64,000 nt of DNA from Pleodorina starrii (GCA_030267565.1 BRXU01000004.1:5028501-5092500), one strand, 5' to 3'. Positions 1-13,100 are shown, counted from the stretch's first letter. Made by a program: numbers and translations. Notes: a model not told the origin generated them from the sequence alone.

Positions 1-606
1 ATGCGCACCACCGGTACCACCTCGGTATCCCAGCAATAGCAGCGGGGCGCGAGTGTCCGTACATTCCAGCCTCGCCCCCTCTTCACCATGACCACAACGC
101 CCCGGCGGCGTCCCTATTATTCCGGCCGCCTCCACGGCGCATCTCCCCTCCTCCACTCGTCCACGCCAATCCTGTGTGGTCCCCCTCCACCCACGCCGCC
201 GGCTGCTCGTGGTATTCCGAAATCCCCCGCCCGCGCGCCTGCGCTCCTGTCGGCCTGCCCGCCTGTCAAAATCTCCCCGCCCGTCCGTCCGCCCGCCCGC
301 CCGGGTCACATCCCCGCGATTCTCCTTTCCCGCCCGCCCGCCCCCGCCCGCCCACTCCCGGGCTCCCTGCGGGTGCTCGCGCTCGGGGCCACGCTCGACT
401 CCGTGTCTCGTTCGTTGGCCCACACCCCAGCCAGCCAGCCAGCCAGCCGTCCGTCCGTTCGCCCTCCGCCTCCACCACCTCCTCCCTACGTTTCCACCTC
501 TTCCTCCACCACCACCTCCTCCACCTCCTCCCCCCTTCTTCCCTCCGTTCCACGCACCGCCGCAGCACGCTGAGTTGTGCTAAGGGGTAAGGGCATCGTC
601 AGTTGG
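1..606. other. Region downstream of the kinase gene; pyrimidine-rich, no gene called
   Basis: This stretch lies 3' of the kinase stop codon and probably holds its 3' UTR (minus strand). The plus strand is strongly C- and CT-rich, which opens several overlapping proline-rich reading frames that look compositional rather than coding. The first 39 bases form a short plus-strand frame ending in TAG, which could be the tail of a gene outside the window, but nothing supports that. I see no TGTAA poly(A) signal on the minus strand here. Confidence 0.4.
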
Positions 607-3600
607 TCACTGCACGCTACACCCGGTGCACGCGGCGTCCTTCTCAAAGTGTTGGTGCTTGGGCAGCCGCGACAGCTGCGCCTCCAGCCGTTGGATGATG
701 TCCTCGAAGGTGGGCCGCTTCTCCGCGTCAGCCGCCCAGCAGTCCTCAATCAGTCGCCGCATCGCCTGATGGGGGAGGCGGGGAGTTGGTTAAGTCCAGG
801 TGGGCAGGAAAAGAGGAACGGGGCCACGGGAGGGCCGTGAGGCCGTGACACGGTGGAGGGCAGGGAAGGGGAGGGTGGACACGGGGGGTGGCTGCAGCGG
901 TCTCCGAACACGGCCCGCGAAGAGCTGACTGGGCTGATCATACTGAGGGAGGGAGGGAGAGAGAGAGAGAGTCGAAAGCAGGTGGTATGGGAGGTGAGCA
1001 TGAGGGCGATGTCGCGCTTCGCTTCGCTTCGTTCCCGCCCCTCCCGGCCAACCCCCCCTCCCCAAACGGCCAACCCACCCGCTCACTCCCGCTCTCTCAC
1101 CTGCTCCGTCTCCGTCAGTTTGCTCCTCGGGGGGAAGCCGGGTCGGGCGCTGAGCATGGCGGCGTTGCGGGCTGCCTCCACCGGGTCGTGGCCGGCGAAG
1201 GGCTGCGTCGCCTCAAACAGCTGGAAGATAATCATGGCGAAGCTGGGGAGGGGAAGAGCGGGGGGCAGGCGGCCCCGGGGTTGGGAGGGAGGGGTTGAGG
1301 GCGGGGAGGGGGATGGGATGAGAAACAACGTACCGCAGCGGAGTTGGTTTTTTGGGGGGGGGGGGGGTAGAGTATGACCGTCCAAAGCGGCAATAAGCTG
1401 ACACACGTGGTGGTTTGGGTTTTGGGGGGAGGGGAAGGGGAGCATGGAAAACGAACGGACCGCAGCGAAGGACCCAGCCTCGCTTGGGCGGTGGAGGGGC
1501 AGCCAGGCAGGGGATGGAGGTGAGGGGACTGTACAGTGCAGTGCAGTTCACTGCGGCGGGCAGCAAGGGCGGCCGCCGCATGTCCTCTCCCGGCCCCAGC
1601 CCTAGAGCTAATAGCCCCAACCCCCAACACCACCCGAACCGAGCCAACCCCACCGCCGTACCTGTACACGTCCACTTTGAGGTTGTACGGCTCGTGCCGG
1701 AAGCACTCTGCGCCGGGTAAGGGGAACACGCAGCGGTGTGTTGGTCCTCCCAGGGGGCAGCAGCGGCAGCAGCAGCAGCAGCGGGGGAGCGAGGGTATCG
1801 GCGTGTCCACCCACCCGGTGAGTTGGCTACTGCGGCCTTTCTTTCCCTCCCCTCTTCCCAACAGCAATGCCAAGCAGTGCAATACAATACAATGGGGAGG
1901 ACAGCACCGCACCGCACCGCACTGAGCTGTGAACCTCCTCCTCCACACGGCCGAGCCGCCGCAGTCTGCCCGACACGCAGGCGCCCCCCCCCGGGCCGCC
2001 ACGTCAGCACCCGCCCGCCCCAGGTCCCCCAATCCAGCCCCACCGGGGGCCGCCCATCCCTGTCCCTCCCTCTCTGCATATTCCCCTCCCTCCCCCCGCC
2101 CCCTAGTGCCCCTACCCGCCTACCCGGCGCCATGTATCGGTAGGAGCCCGTCTCCCCCGTCAGCTTGTACGTCACATTGATGTCCAGAGCCCCCGCCAGC
2201 CCCCCGTGCCGCTCAACCGGGACGAGCGACTTGGACAGACCTGACAGAACGAACGAGGGGGCGGGGGCGGGGGCGAGTGTGTGTGTATGCGGGTACATAC
2301 GTGCGGTGTTGTAGAGTGCGTGTGCGTATCGTAACATGTACATGTGTTTAAATGTTGATGCATGAGGGAGAGAGCGTGTGTGTGCGCGCCTACATATCTG
2401 CGTTTACATGCATGTGCGTGTGGGGGCCAGAGGTTCGGACGGACGGAAGGACGGACGGACGGGAGGCGGAGGGAGGGACGGGAGGCGCCTCCCGGGATCA
2501 AATCGGGTGTTCGCGCTCGCGCGCCGGACAGCGTGGGAAACGAAGCGGCGGCGAGTGCCGGGACGTGAAGGTCCGGAATGTCAGCCCCTCCCCAACCCAC
2601 CCACCCACACACCACCTCCCGGCACCCTTCCCGCCTCGTATCCTCCGCAGCCCTCGACCCCCACCCACTCCCACACTCCTCCCGCCCCCCCCCGTTCTCA
2701 CACTCCGCCCCGCCCCGCCCCCTTCGTCCTTCCGCTCTCCCCCCCTCCCCTCCCCTCCCCTTACGCCCTCCCGCCCCCTCCCCCGCTGTCTGCCGCAACC
2801 GCTGCTGCGCTCATGCGCCCCTGGGTTCTCATACGCTCCTGCGCTCCTGCGCCCCCCCATGTTCTCACCAAAATCCGCGACCTTAATGACCCCGCTATCC
2901 AGATAGAGCTGCTCCGTGTCCGCGTGCAGGTTGCCCGCGATCATGAGGTTGGCGGGCTTCAGGTCGCGATGCACGATGGGTTGACGCCGGCTGTGCAGGT
3001 AGGCCATGCCGCGAGCAAAGTCCAGCGCAATCTCCACCTGGGCGTGGGGTGTGGGGGTGGTGTTGGGATCAGGCGTGATAAGTTGGGATCAGGCTCACGC
3101 TCAGGCTGACCGTCCCCCCCCCCCACCACCCACCCACGAGTGCTGCTGCTGCAGCTTTGCGGCTCCCCGCAACCGTGCAGCCCCCCCCCTCCCCCTCTCC
3201 CCTGCCCCCTCCCCTCCCCCCTCTCACCTGTCGCCGCACGGATGGCGTGTAGAAGGTGCGCTGGAATGCGTCCGCCAGCGAGCAAGCCATGAGCTCCGTT
3301 ATGACAATGTAGGGCTTCTGTTTGGTGCAGGCCCCGAGGAACTGGGTGCAGTTGGGGTGGTGGATCTTACGAAGGATGGCGATCTCGGTGCGGAAGTCGC
3401 CGATGGCAATCTCGTCCGAGCGCTTCAGCAGCTTGGCGGCCACGTAGCTGCCGTGCCACTTGGCCTTGTACACGTCACCAAACTCGCCGCTGCCTGGGAG
3501 ATGTGGGGGGGAGGTGGGGGGGGGGTGGGAGGTGGGGAGTGGGAGGTAGGGAGTGGGAGGTGGGGAGGTTCGTCCGCCAGGTCGCGAAAGGCGCGTTTCA

Positions 3601-5456
3601 TTCCTACGCGCCCCTCCCAGGCCATACCCGACCCGACCTGACCCGGCCAGGCGGAGGGCGCACAAGATCGACCCACAGTGGTCACACAGCCCTCCGCCCG
3701 AGGCGCGACCCTGCCCCCCTGCCCTCCTGCCCCGGTTACGGGAGCCCCACCCAGCCCAGCCCAGCTACACCCAGCCCAACCCAGCCCAGTCCTCGACCGC
3801 TACGCTCCCCCGCATATTGACTGCCCCTCCCTCCCCACCTCCTCCCCCTGCCCTCCTCCCTCCCCGCCCCCGCCCCCTGCCCTCCTCCCTCCCCCACCTA
3901 TCCTCTCCACCAGCTGCAGCTCCTTAGGGTTGACCTCCCACTCGGGCTCCCACCCCAGCTCAGTCATCATCATACGCCGAGTGTTCACAATGCCGCGGAG
4001 CTTAGACTTGTCCAGAGCGACCAGCTGACCAGCGGGGGGGGGGGGATTGCAGCATGGGGGGGAAGGGTGGCGGAGGCGGGTGGCGGAGGCGAGGTTGGGT
4101 GTGTGTGTTTGGGGGGGTGGGGTGAGGTGGGGTCGGGGGTGATGGGGGCTTTTGGGGAGCGTGGGCGGGGTTGGGCGGGGTGTTAGGGGGTCACGTGCGG
4201 TGGGAGCTCGCGGATGGATGGATGGATGGATGGATGTTGGATGGGGGTCATAGTCGGCCCCAATATATCCCAAATGTATCCCCAATAGGCCAACGATGCC
4301 ACCGCCGTAGCCCCCGGGACGGCGGCGGTGGCGGGTCGCGCCCGGAGGTGCCCGGAACCGACCCGCGGGACGGAGGGTAGGGACGGCGGCGGGGAGCCAC
4401 GCCGCGGCCTGGTCGGGCTGGAAGCCAGCCCCCGGGCAAAACACACGGCCGTGCCCCGAGCCCCCCGCTCCCGTCCCACACTCTCCGGACGCCCAACGAG
4501 GCGGGCCCAGTTCTCGCCAGTGCTGCGGCGCCAGGTGAGTGGGCAGCTGGCCAGGGGGCCTTCCTCCCTCCCTCCCTCCCTCCCTTGGCGGTGGTGGGGA
4601 GGGGGGAGGGCTCCTTACAGGGAGGGTTCCTGCCCCCCACCGGCGGCGCCCGGCCTACGGCAAGGTACTTTTGGCCCCCCCTGGCCCCGCGCGCCAACAG
4701 CTCCCCTTGCCGCTGCCGCCGCTGCTGCTGCTACTCCAACATCGCTCCAGGCCAGATTCCCCGCGCCAGGATACGCCACCAGGCAGGCCCTCCGCGACCA
4801 CCCACGACGTTACGTCGCTCCGCCCCACCCGCCGCCCACCGCACCCTCCCGCTCACGGGGGCTACGACGTATGCAGGTGGGAGCTCAGTCGGGAGCCCCT
4901 GAACGGGCTCCGGCCTATCCATGGATCCGCCCCCCAAAGGGCCTCCAGCGCCCGGCGCCGCCCCCCCTCCGTCCCCGAGGCCAGCAAACGGCGCCCCCGC
5001 CCGTCTGTCCCCGTCCGCCCGGCCGGCCAGATCGGGAGGGGGGTGGGGACCCATGGGTTTGGGTGCGCCTAGTAGTAACGGAACGGGACAGTACGGGACG
5101 GGACGGGACCGTGCAGGAGGGCCTCTGGAGGGAGGGAGGGAGGGAGGGGGGGTCCGGAGCCTCCCCTGGAGCTGCCGGGCAGTTGGCTGTCAATGCGCCA
5201 GCGACAACTGCTGCGGCTCCGGAGCCCTGGGAACACGCCGCGCCGCGCCGCCGCCGACCTGCCGGCCGACCTGCGCCGAGCCAGAGAGCCGGCCGCGGCG
5301 GTGTCCTTTCCGATCGCGTTCTCCTTTTCTCTCTCTTGCTGCGCTGCGCTGCGCTGCGCTGTTGCAATGCGCCGCCGCCCGCCGCTCCAGTTCCCGGCTC
5401 CGGCGCTCACCGCTGCTCTGCGCACTCCGCTGTTCCGCCCCGAGGCTCGAGGCCCG

Positions 5457-5501
<45 letters not shown>

Positions 5502-7121
5502 GCCGCTCCCGCCTGATGGCCCCCCCTCACCATGGTCCGCCCCCCGCTGCCCTCTAGCCAGCTTGCACACGGCGGACTGCCCTCCTCTGCCCCCCCCTTC
5601 CCTCCCTCCCTCCCTCCCTCCCTCCAGCCCACCGCACCGCACCAGCTCCCCCACCCCACCAGCCACCCCAGCGCACGTAGCCCCCCTCCCTCCCCTTGAC
5701 GCCGCACCTTGTTCTCCTCAAATACATTGCCCCCAAACTGAATGAGCAGCCGCACAACCTCCCCGTGGTCGTTGCGGGCCGCCTCCTCCAGGGGTGTCCG
5801 GCCGTGCCGGTCGATGGAGTTCACGTCTGCGCCCTCCTGCACCAGCCACTCCACCACACTGTACGCGCCCTCCGCCGCCGAAATGTGGCTGCGGAGGAAG
5901 GGAAGGGGGGGTTCAGGGTTGGGAAACGAGGGGAGGAAAGGGGGTTGAAGAGCGCAATACGCCGTGGGAACCGGGTTGCGGCGACCATGCCCCTAGTGGG
6001 TTGGGTTGGGGCGGGTTGGGGCGGGGAGGTTGAGAGCGGGGGAGGAGGGGAGGGGGAGGAGGGAGAGGAGGGGGAAGGCGGGGGCACACCGGCAGGTGAG
6101 GGGGCCGGGGCAAGGGGAGGGCAGCGCAGCACAGCCAAAGCGAGAACGGGGGGGAGGGATGGAGGAGGATGGCGGCATTTGAATGGTGGTGAGGTGGTCG
6201 CGGGCCCAGAGGCCGAAGGCAGCGCGCGTTGCGGTTTTGTCCCGATTGAGGACGAGGGGGGTGTCGGGGGCTGGCGGGGTGGATTGGTTGAGGGTACGGC
6301 AAATCCGTTTGGCGCTCCGCGCACCGGCCTTTCAAACGGCGGTATCATTAGCTCGCAAGCAAAGTGTCACTGGCGCGGGGCCGCCTCTTGTTGCACCCGC
6401 GCGCGGTCGGTCGAGTGTGTACGACTTACAGGGGTGTACGGCGGTCGTAGTCCATAACCGCGGGCTCCTTGACCTGCGGGGCCGCCACACCACCACCACC
6501 ACAGGACCAAGTGGGTTTGGGTTGTGAACGTGGCGTCGAGCTGTGTCATATTTTGTTTGTTGATGCGTTGGGGAGTCTAAGCGGGAGCGCGTGGGGAGTC
6601 TTGCGTGTGGCGCCATTGCGCGATTGGTGGGTCATCGAGTCATCCGGCAGCTGCGAGGAGCCACGGGGTTGGGCCACGTGCCCGACAGCCTGGCAGCGGG
6701 GTCGCGGCCGCTGGGTGCCGCACCTTGATGTTCCAAGTCGCGGCGATTTGCCTACATCTTCTGAGGTCGTTGACGCCAGCGAAGAATATGAGCTCGGCGA
6801 TGGCGCGGCGCCTGGCCGCCTGCGTCGGTCGTTGCGAAGAAGGATGGTCAGCTCCTCCTGCCGCAGGTGGCCGGCAAGGACGGTCCATGTTGTTCGCACC
6901 TGCTCGCCGTGAATTGAGTACATGTCCCTTGGCGGCGGCTGGCTGCCAGCCTGCCCGGAGCTGGCAGTCGCTCGCCGCTCGTCTGCACCGTTGACGGCGC
7001 TCAGCCCGCTAATCTCCTGCGGCGCCTCCGAGAGCTGTACAGCGTTCGATGACACGTTAGAACCCGGCGATACAGGGCGGGGATTCGCGCCATTCATTTT
7101 TATATCTATCGCAAAGTACAA
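607..7121 (-). CDS. Ankyrin-repeat / Raf-like (integrin-linked-kinase-like) protein kinase
   Basis: Model of eleven exons, all phase-consistent: 7097-6900, 6819-6724, 6473-6430, 5888-5708, 4024-3898, 3493-3228, 3037-2869, 2240-2124, 1707-1662, 1242-1101, 765-607, giving about 514 residues. Ankyrin units read ..MDYDRRTPLHISAAEGAYSV and ..NSIDRHGRTPLEEAARNDHG. The kinase domain follows: glycine loop GSGEFGDVYKAKW, VAAK lysine, VHRDLKPANLM catalytic loop, VADFG split by an intron, SYRYMAPE activation-segment end and a CWAADAEKRPTF C-lobe. All catalytic residues are present, so it should be active; the RD motif suggests activation-loop control. Domain order matches plant Raf-like C1/ILK-type kinases. 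The start could be the Met at 7121 (MYFAIDIK) or the one at 7097. The first intron (80 bp) and the 1.7-kb intron after the ankyrin exon are the least certain joins. Substrate unknown. Confidence 0.88.
4212..4236. repeat. (GGAT)n microsatellite
   Basis: About six tandem GGAT units lie inside the long kinase intron between the ankyrin exon and the pre-kinase exon. There is no sign of function. Confidence 0.9.
5457..5502. repeat. (TGTC)n microsatellite
   Basis: About eleven tandem TGTC units lie in the same kinase intron. A (CCCT)n run follows near 5600-5626. Both are simple-sequence tracts. Confidence 0.9.
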
Positions 7122-7596
7122 TCGCGTTTGTCGGTGCTCAAGGCCTCCTCACAAATTGACTAATCCGGGCATTGCAAACCTATCCAAGGTGAAGGGTCCA
7201 ATTGGGGCAAGAAGTTTCGGTCGGACTGAGCTGCTAAGAGGTCGTCTCTTTGCACAGGTCTAGCTTGTTCACGTACATGAGTTTCTAGCAAGGCTAATAT
7301 AAACACTTCAAAACATTGACTTCGATCAGTGTTCAATTATGTCGCTTGTGAAGGACGCTGCTGGCAGCATACGGAAAGAAGTTGGCCATCGGTTACGGCA
7401 TGCCACCGAATAATGTCAAACCGGGCAGACGAGCATTCGGGTCCAACACTTCATGTATCGGTGTTTGATACCAAATTTTAGCATGCGGTCGTCAAGACGT
7501 TGAAGTGACTATCTCCTTTTTCCTTCGAAGGAAGTGTTTAGGATAACACGACACCATAATGTTACCTTAGCAACCAATTTCAGCATAATTAAAAAA
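7122..7596. promoter_or_regulatory. Probable bidirectional promoter, kinase / CFAP69
   Basis: This 475-bp spacer separates the start of the minus-strand kinase from the start of the plus-strand CFAP69 gene. It is visibly more AT-rich than its surroundings and has no convincing reading frame, as expected for shared promoter and 5' UTR sequence. A TATA-like AATATAAAC string sits near 7296, but it is far from either start codon, so I do not assign it. Confidence 0.55.
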
Positions 7597-10500
7597 ATGG
7601 AAACAACGACGGCCCCCAGCGGGCCAGCGGTGGACCTGGATAAAGTCATAGCGCTGTTTACAGGACCCAATTCGGCGGACCTTTACGATCGGCACATCGC
7701 TGCTATCAACCGACTATGTCGCAGCAACCCCAATGGGTTTGCAATACGCGACCTGCCAAAGGTGCAGCAGGTGCTGGAGCTAAGCATCGCGCTGCTTCAA
7801 CGCGGCAGCACATTGTTCCTTGAACCGCTATGCGAGCTTGTCAGGTACGACGGCGCGACGCATTCGAGCTGCGGCCTGCGGACAGACCGCGGCACATGCC
7901 CATGTCGGGCACACTCCCATCCGCGCCGTCCGGCGTCCGCCTTGTCGCAGCTTAATGGGGAAGCCGTTCATCCGGCGGACGGCTACAGACGAGTTCAAAA
8001 TGCTAAACCACATCACCAACGTGTTGGCGGCCGTGGGCAGCATCCTCCGCAGCGCGGGTCTCCCGCCACACCTGCAAATCATCGCTGCACAGGTGCGTTT
8101 ATGCAGCCGCCACTGGTGGCGATGCAGCGCAGGCCTGGCTTGCAAACTTCCCGCCGCCAATGGGCACCTCCAGATCTGCGCCGCACAGCGCTGACATGCC
8201 GCCTCCGGATCCCCCACAAAATTCCCCAAACCGCGCGCAGATGATCACGACCTTTGCCAACGCATACGGCAACAGGCCCAACGTGCTGGAGCTGTCACAG
8301 CAGCAGTCGGACGCGGAAGGGACGCAGCGGCAGTACCTCACGAACCAGAGGTGCGCTGCACCGCCGCCGCGCGTCAGGGCGTCCCATGGGTCGGTCGCCC
8401 GTCGCCCGTCGTCGGGTCTCCCGCCGCCGCCCCCGGGCCCCGAAACCCAGCTTTGCACACGCTGCTGTCGCCGTCCCGCCCAATATGCTCAGCGCCCTGA
8501 GGCCTCTGCTCACCCCATGAGCTTAACCCTTCTCGCCACTTAACGCGGGCATGCCCCCACCACTGCACGGTTATTTTCTCCCCCCGCCCCACGCCTGTAC
8601 GCTGGCGCTTCCTCACCCGTAAACCCTGTCGTACCTACGCCCTGTACAGCCTCCTCAACAAGAGCGGCGTTGTGGTGGACCTCATCACGGCGCTCGCTCG
8701 CTCGCTGCTGGCGGCGGAGGCGGACACGCCCACCGCCGCCGGCGCCGCCGCCGCCACCGACGCGGCACTGGTGGCGCCGGTGACGGTCGCGCTGCTGGCG
8801 CTGTCGTACAACGCCGACAACTGTACCAGCATGGTGGAGGCGGGCGTCATGCAATGCCTGGCGGCGCTGCTGGCGCGAGGCGCCCGCGACGAAACCATGT
8901 GTACGACAGTGGAGTTGACGTGGAACGTGGTGGAGAACGCGCCGGCGGCGCGCGCCGTGCTCGCGCAGCCGTTGCCGTCGCTGCAGCGCTTGGCGCGCCG
9001 CAGCAGCGGCGACGGCGGCGCCGCCGTAGGCAACGGCGGCGCAGGTGAAGCGGCGGCTAAAGCGGGGCCAGGACCAGGGAGCAGTAGCCTAGCGGCGGCC
9101 AGCGGCGGCGGCAGCGGCGGCGGCGGCGCGCTGGAGTCGGGGCCGTCGTTTCGGAGCTCTTTGGGGCGGCCCGGCGGATCCCTCACCGCCAGTGGGTTGG
9201 AAGGGACCAGCGCCGGCGGAGGCGGCGGCGGTCGGGGTGCGGCCGCCTCCTCTCGCGGCAGTGTGGGTGCGCTGGGGTTCAGCCCCGGAACCGACGGCGG
9301 CGGCGGCGGTGACGTGCCGGGCGATGACTGGCTAGCGATAACGACGGCGACGTTGACGTCGATGACAGGCTCCCGGTCACAGGGCGACAGTTTGAGCTTG
9401 CGTGGCGGCGCCGCCGCCAATGGCAACGGGAACAGCAACTCCCAGTACGACGACTTTGGGGACACGCCGGACCTCCGCTTCGGCCTCGGCGGCGGCGGCG
9501 GGGGCGGCGGCGCGGAGTCGCCGGACCTCCGCTTCGGCCTCGGCGGCGGCGGCGGGGGCGGCGGCGCGGAGTCGCCGGACTTCGCGGAGGACGCCGCCGC
9601 CGCTAACGCCGCCGCCGCTGACGTCGCCGCCGCCGCCGCCGTCGCCGCCGTCGCCGCCGACGCGCTGGTGGTGCAGCCGCTAGCGGACGCGCTGGCGGCG
9701 CTGCTGCGGTGGTTGCTGCTGCACGGCTTCAGCAGGGCTGACAAGGAGCTGCGCAACGACGTAGTTGTCGTACTCAACCTCCTCCTGGAGTCGGGGGAGT
9801 TCCGCGCCGCCGCCGCCGCCGCCGGCGCCTTCGAGCCGCTGCTCACCGCCGCCACCTGCCCGGAGCTCGCCGCGCGGCCGGAGCTCGTCGCCCCCTACGC
9901 GCTCACCACCGACGCGCATGACCACGAGCTGCGGCTGCTGGCGTGGGCGGCGGTGGTGCACGGTTGCCTGCTTCCTGAGGTTCTGGAGACCGCCGTGGCG
10001 GGGGGCCTGGTGCGTGTACTGCTGCTGTACGTCAATGTGGGGGAGGGGCACCCCGCCGTACGGCGCTGGAACCCCGACCAGCTGTCGACGCTGCGCGCGG
10101 GTGCGCTGTCGCGGCTGCACACGCTGTCGCCGCTGTGCCCCGAGGAGTACGAGCGCGCCGGCGGGCCGGGCACGCTGCTGGCGTTCGTGGCGGCGGCGCC
10201 GTCGGCAGGCGCCGCCGCCGCGGCGGCGGCGGGGCACCTAGAGGGTGCGCTGCGGCACCTGCACCACCTCTTCACGCTCGTGCCGGAGACGCGCGACGGT
10301 TTCGGAGCCGCGGGGCTGATCCCGGTGCTGCTGGGGATCGTGGCCGACGCAGTCGGCAACGGCGGCGGAGCCGCCGCCGCCGGCGGCCGCGCCGGCTCCG
10401 CCGGCGGCTCCGCCGCCGCCGCCGCCGCCTCCGGCGGCCAGCCGGAGGGTGTGCGTCACTTTGCGCTGCTGTGCCTCAATGCGCTGTGTACTGTACACGC

Positions 10501-13100
10501 GGAGAACCAGCGGCGGCTGCGCAAGGCGGGTGGGGTGGGGGTGCTGCTGGGGGCGCTGGCGCGGCTGCGGGGTCTGGACCCGCTGCTGCCTGCTCCCTAC
10601 GCGGTGGCGGTGCTGGACTGCGTGTGGGCGGCGGTGGTGCCGGACCGCAAGAGCACGGCTCGCTGGCTGGTGGAGCGGGGGATGGACCACGTGCTGAGCC
10701 ACCTGGAGGGCGGGAACAAGGGACACAGGTGGGTGGGTGGCTGGGGGGAGGGGTACCCTAGGAACGGAGGCCAGGACCCAGAACCCAGGGCCCCAGGACC
10801 CAGCAACTACTTACCTGGAACCTAGCAACCACATACCTGTTAACTGTCACAGGGTGGGTGGGTGATTGGGTGGGCGGTAATTGAGGGAGAACCGCAGCCA
10901 AAGTAAGCGAAGTAGGCGGCCCTGGTGGGCTGGGTGGCTGGGAAGGGTGGCTGGCCGGACCCAGAGCGATGTGCCGTATCACGCTCCGCCGCCCTGCCCC
11001 TGGTGCCGCCCTGCCCCGCCTGCCGCCCCCTCAGGCCCGTGGCTCTGCGGCTGCTGTCTGACCTGCTTGAGAACCCCCGCAGTCACCCCTTCTTCCACGA
11101 ATGGAAGTCGGATGTCAACAAGCAGTCGGCGGCGCACCTGCTGCTGTCCCTGTGGATGGTGGGTGGGTGGCTGGGTAGCTGGGTGGGTGGGTGGCTGGGT
11201 AGCTGGGTGGGTGGGTGGCTGGTAGGAGGAAGGGCGAGGCGGGCGAGGTCGGGATGGGGGTCGGGCTGGCCCATCGGAAGGCGAGGAGGGAGGGTCCGAG
11301 GCCTCCGGGTGGGTGGTGGGTGGCTGGCTGGCTGGCTGGCCCCCCTCCTCTCTCTCCCCCCCGCTGCGTATGTGTCGGCCCAGTCCGGCTTGCCCCTGGC
11401 GGTCTCATGCCATTTCCTATTCTTTCCTTCTCTCCCCCTTTTCGCACCCGCGCATCCCATCCCTGCATCCGTGTCGTTCAACCTCTCATCTGCCCCCCCA
11501 TCTCCCTGGGACAGGAGGAGGACACGCTTCGCGGCATGTCGGGTCCTGACGGTCTGCTGGCCAATCCGGCCAACCCTCTGGCGGGACTGGAGAAGCGGAC
11601 CAGGTGGCTGCCGCCGGAGAACGTGGCGTACGGCAACATGAGTGCCGCCAAGAAGGAGGTCGTCACGGTGAGGGGGGGGGCGGAGGGGTGAGGGGGCGGA
11701 GGGGGAGGGAGGTAACTGAACCCCCGTGGTATGGATGCGCCCGGTATGGGCGAGAGAAGCACCCAAATGGGCGCAACGCCTGATCCGGCTCGCACACGAC
11801 TTCAGGGATCTCTTGACCGAACCAACCCGCAGTCCCGCTCCCCCCCTTCGCCCTCGGCTGCGATATCGTTTTCCTCACCCCGCTCCCCGTGCTGGGTCTG
11901 TTCGCCCGGGTCGCCTCGGCCACTCATCCCTGCGGATAACCTTTCTTACTCCCCGTCTCCTCCCCCCGCCCCGCCCCCCGCCCCGCCCCGCCCCGCCCCG
12001 CCCCCCCCCGCCCCGGGCTCTGGCCTATACGTGGATACCCCCCCCCGCCCCGCCTCCCCCCCCCGGCAGGGCTTCTTGTTTCATTGTTGCAAATTCACTC
12101 TTCAACCCCCCCCCCCTGGTGTCCGCAGCTCATGATGGACAACCTGGTCGGTGAGGTGGTGCTGGCCAAGATCTACGGCATCTTCAAGATCCTCGGCTTC
12201 GACTCGTGCTCCTACCTGGAGCCCCGCGACCACGCAGTGCTGGCGGCGGTGGAGAAGTACGCCAAGTTCCGGCAGGGCGACGTGTGGAGGGGCATACAGA
12301 CCGAGTTTGATGCGGCGGGCATGCAGCCCACGGCGCCCGACAGGTGAGTGCGGGGCAGGAGGGGCAGGAGGGGCGGATGCGTGTGTGTGTGTGTATTCGG
12401 GAGGGGGAAGGCGGTGTATGAGGGGGTCGGGGGGGGGTTGGGGCCGGGGCTGCTTGCTGCCCGCTGCTCCCTGCCTGCCCCACTGTCCGGCGAGCTTTGC
12501 CCCCCAGGCTGCCCCGAGGCCCTTTGCCTTGTCTTGCCTTGTCCTGCCTTGTCTTCTTTGTCTCCGTGGTCGCACGCGCCTTTGTTTCTTCGCCTGGGTA
12601 GAGCTGCTCGGGTTTGGTTGCCTACGGACCCACGGAACCTCTTCCTTTGCTCCTGCTATGCTCCTGCTGCTGCATCCTCCTGGAAGACACACGCACACAC
12701 ACGCACACGCACGCACACACACACGCAGCCTATCCCAATCCCATCCCACCCCTTTTCCCGCCCCCCGCCCACCCCCCACCCCCTGCCACCCCCACCCCCC
12801 CCCCAAAGGCTGCGCCTGGAGTCGGGCATCGAGCTGAGCGAGAGCCTGGCGGTGGCGGTTCGCGAGGCGCAGGGGCGGCTGCTGGGCCGCGCTCAGGAGG
12901 GTCTGGCGGCCAAGGAGACCCGGCTGTTCGAGGGCATGCGGCAGCAGGCCAAGCTTGAGGCGGAGTACCGCTACATCCAGCTGCAGGAGCGCACTCCGCT
13001 GACGCTGGAGGAGATGCGGCGGGCCAAGGAGAACAAAGCCACCATGCTGAAGAACAGCCTGCAGAGCTTCCAGTTCCAGCAGCAGGGGGGCGAGGAGTGA
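7597..13100 (+). CDS. CFAP69: Cilia- and flagella-associated protein 69 (CFAP69)
   Basis: Eight exons (7597-7844, 7951-8092, 8241-8350, 8650-10728, 11035-11158, 11515-11667, 12129-12343, 12809-13100) join in phase to about 1,120 residues, against roughly 940 in human CFAP69. Recognition rests on conserved stretches: DLDKVIALF near the N-terminus, NAYGNRPNVLELS, FFHEWKSDVNKQSAAHLLLSLW, KIYGIFKILGF, and the C-terminal helix with LTLEEMRRAKENKATMLK. The family is helical/ARM-like and belongs to the C1b projection of the axonemal central pair. The exon at 8650-10728 carries a roughly 200-residue Gly/Ala/Ser-rich insertion (about residues 285-490) not expected in the animal protein. The Met at 7597 is chosen because the conserved N-terminus follows it; an upstream in-frame Met at 7534 lacks such support. 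The last intron ends in AAAG rather than CAG. Confidence 0.9.
9467..9574 (+). repeat. 54-bp tandem duplication inside the CFAP69 coding exon
   Basis: Two identical 54-bp units (9467-9520 and 9521-9574) encode two copies of an 18-residue SPDLRFGLG-polyGly-AE block. A third partial start (SPDF) follows. The unit length is a multiple of three, so the frame is kept. The identity of the copies indicates a recent duplication. Confidence 0.95.
11159..11221 (+). repeat. 24-bp minisatellite at a CFAP69 intron start
   Basis: About 2.6 copies of a GGGTGGGTGGGTGGCTGGGTAGCT-like 24-bp unit begin exactly at the 5' splice site following the exon that ends at 11158. The unit itself contains GGTGGG, so each repeat offers a potential alternative donor. 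Confidence 0.85.

Noticed and set aside
1213..2343. Long minus-strand frame across kinase exons and introns
   Set aside because: Only 2240-2124 within it is coding in that frame; the remainder is intron sequence that happens to lack stops, and neighbouring exons lie in other frames.
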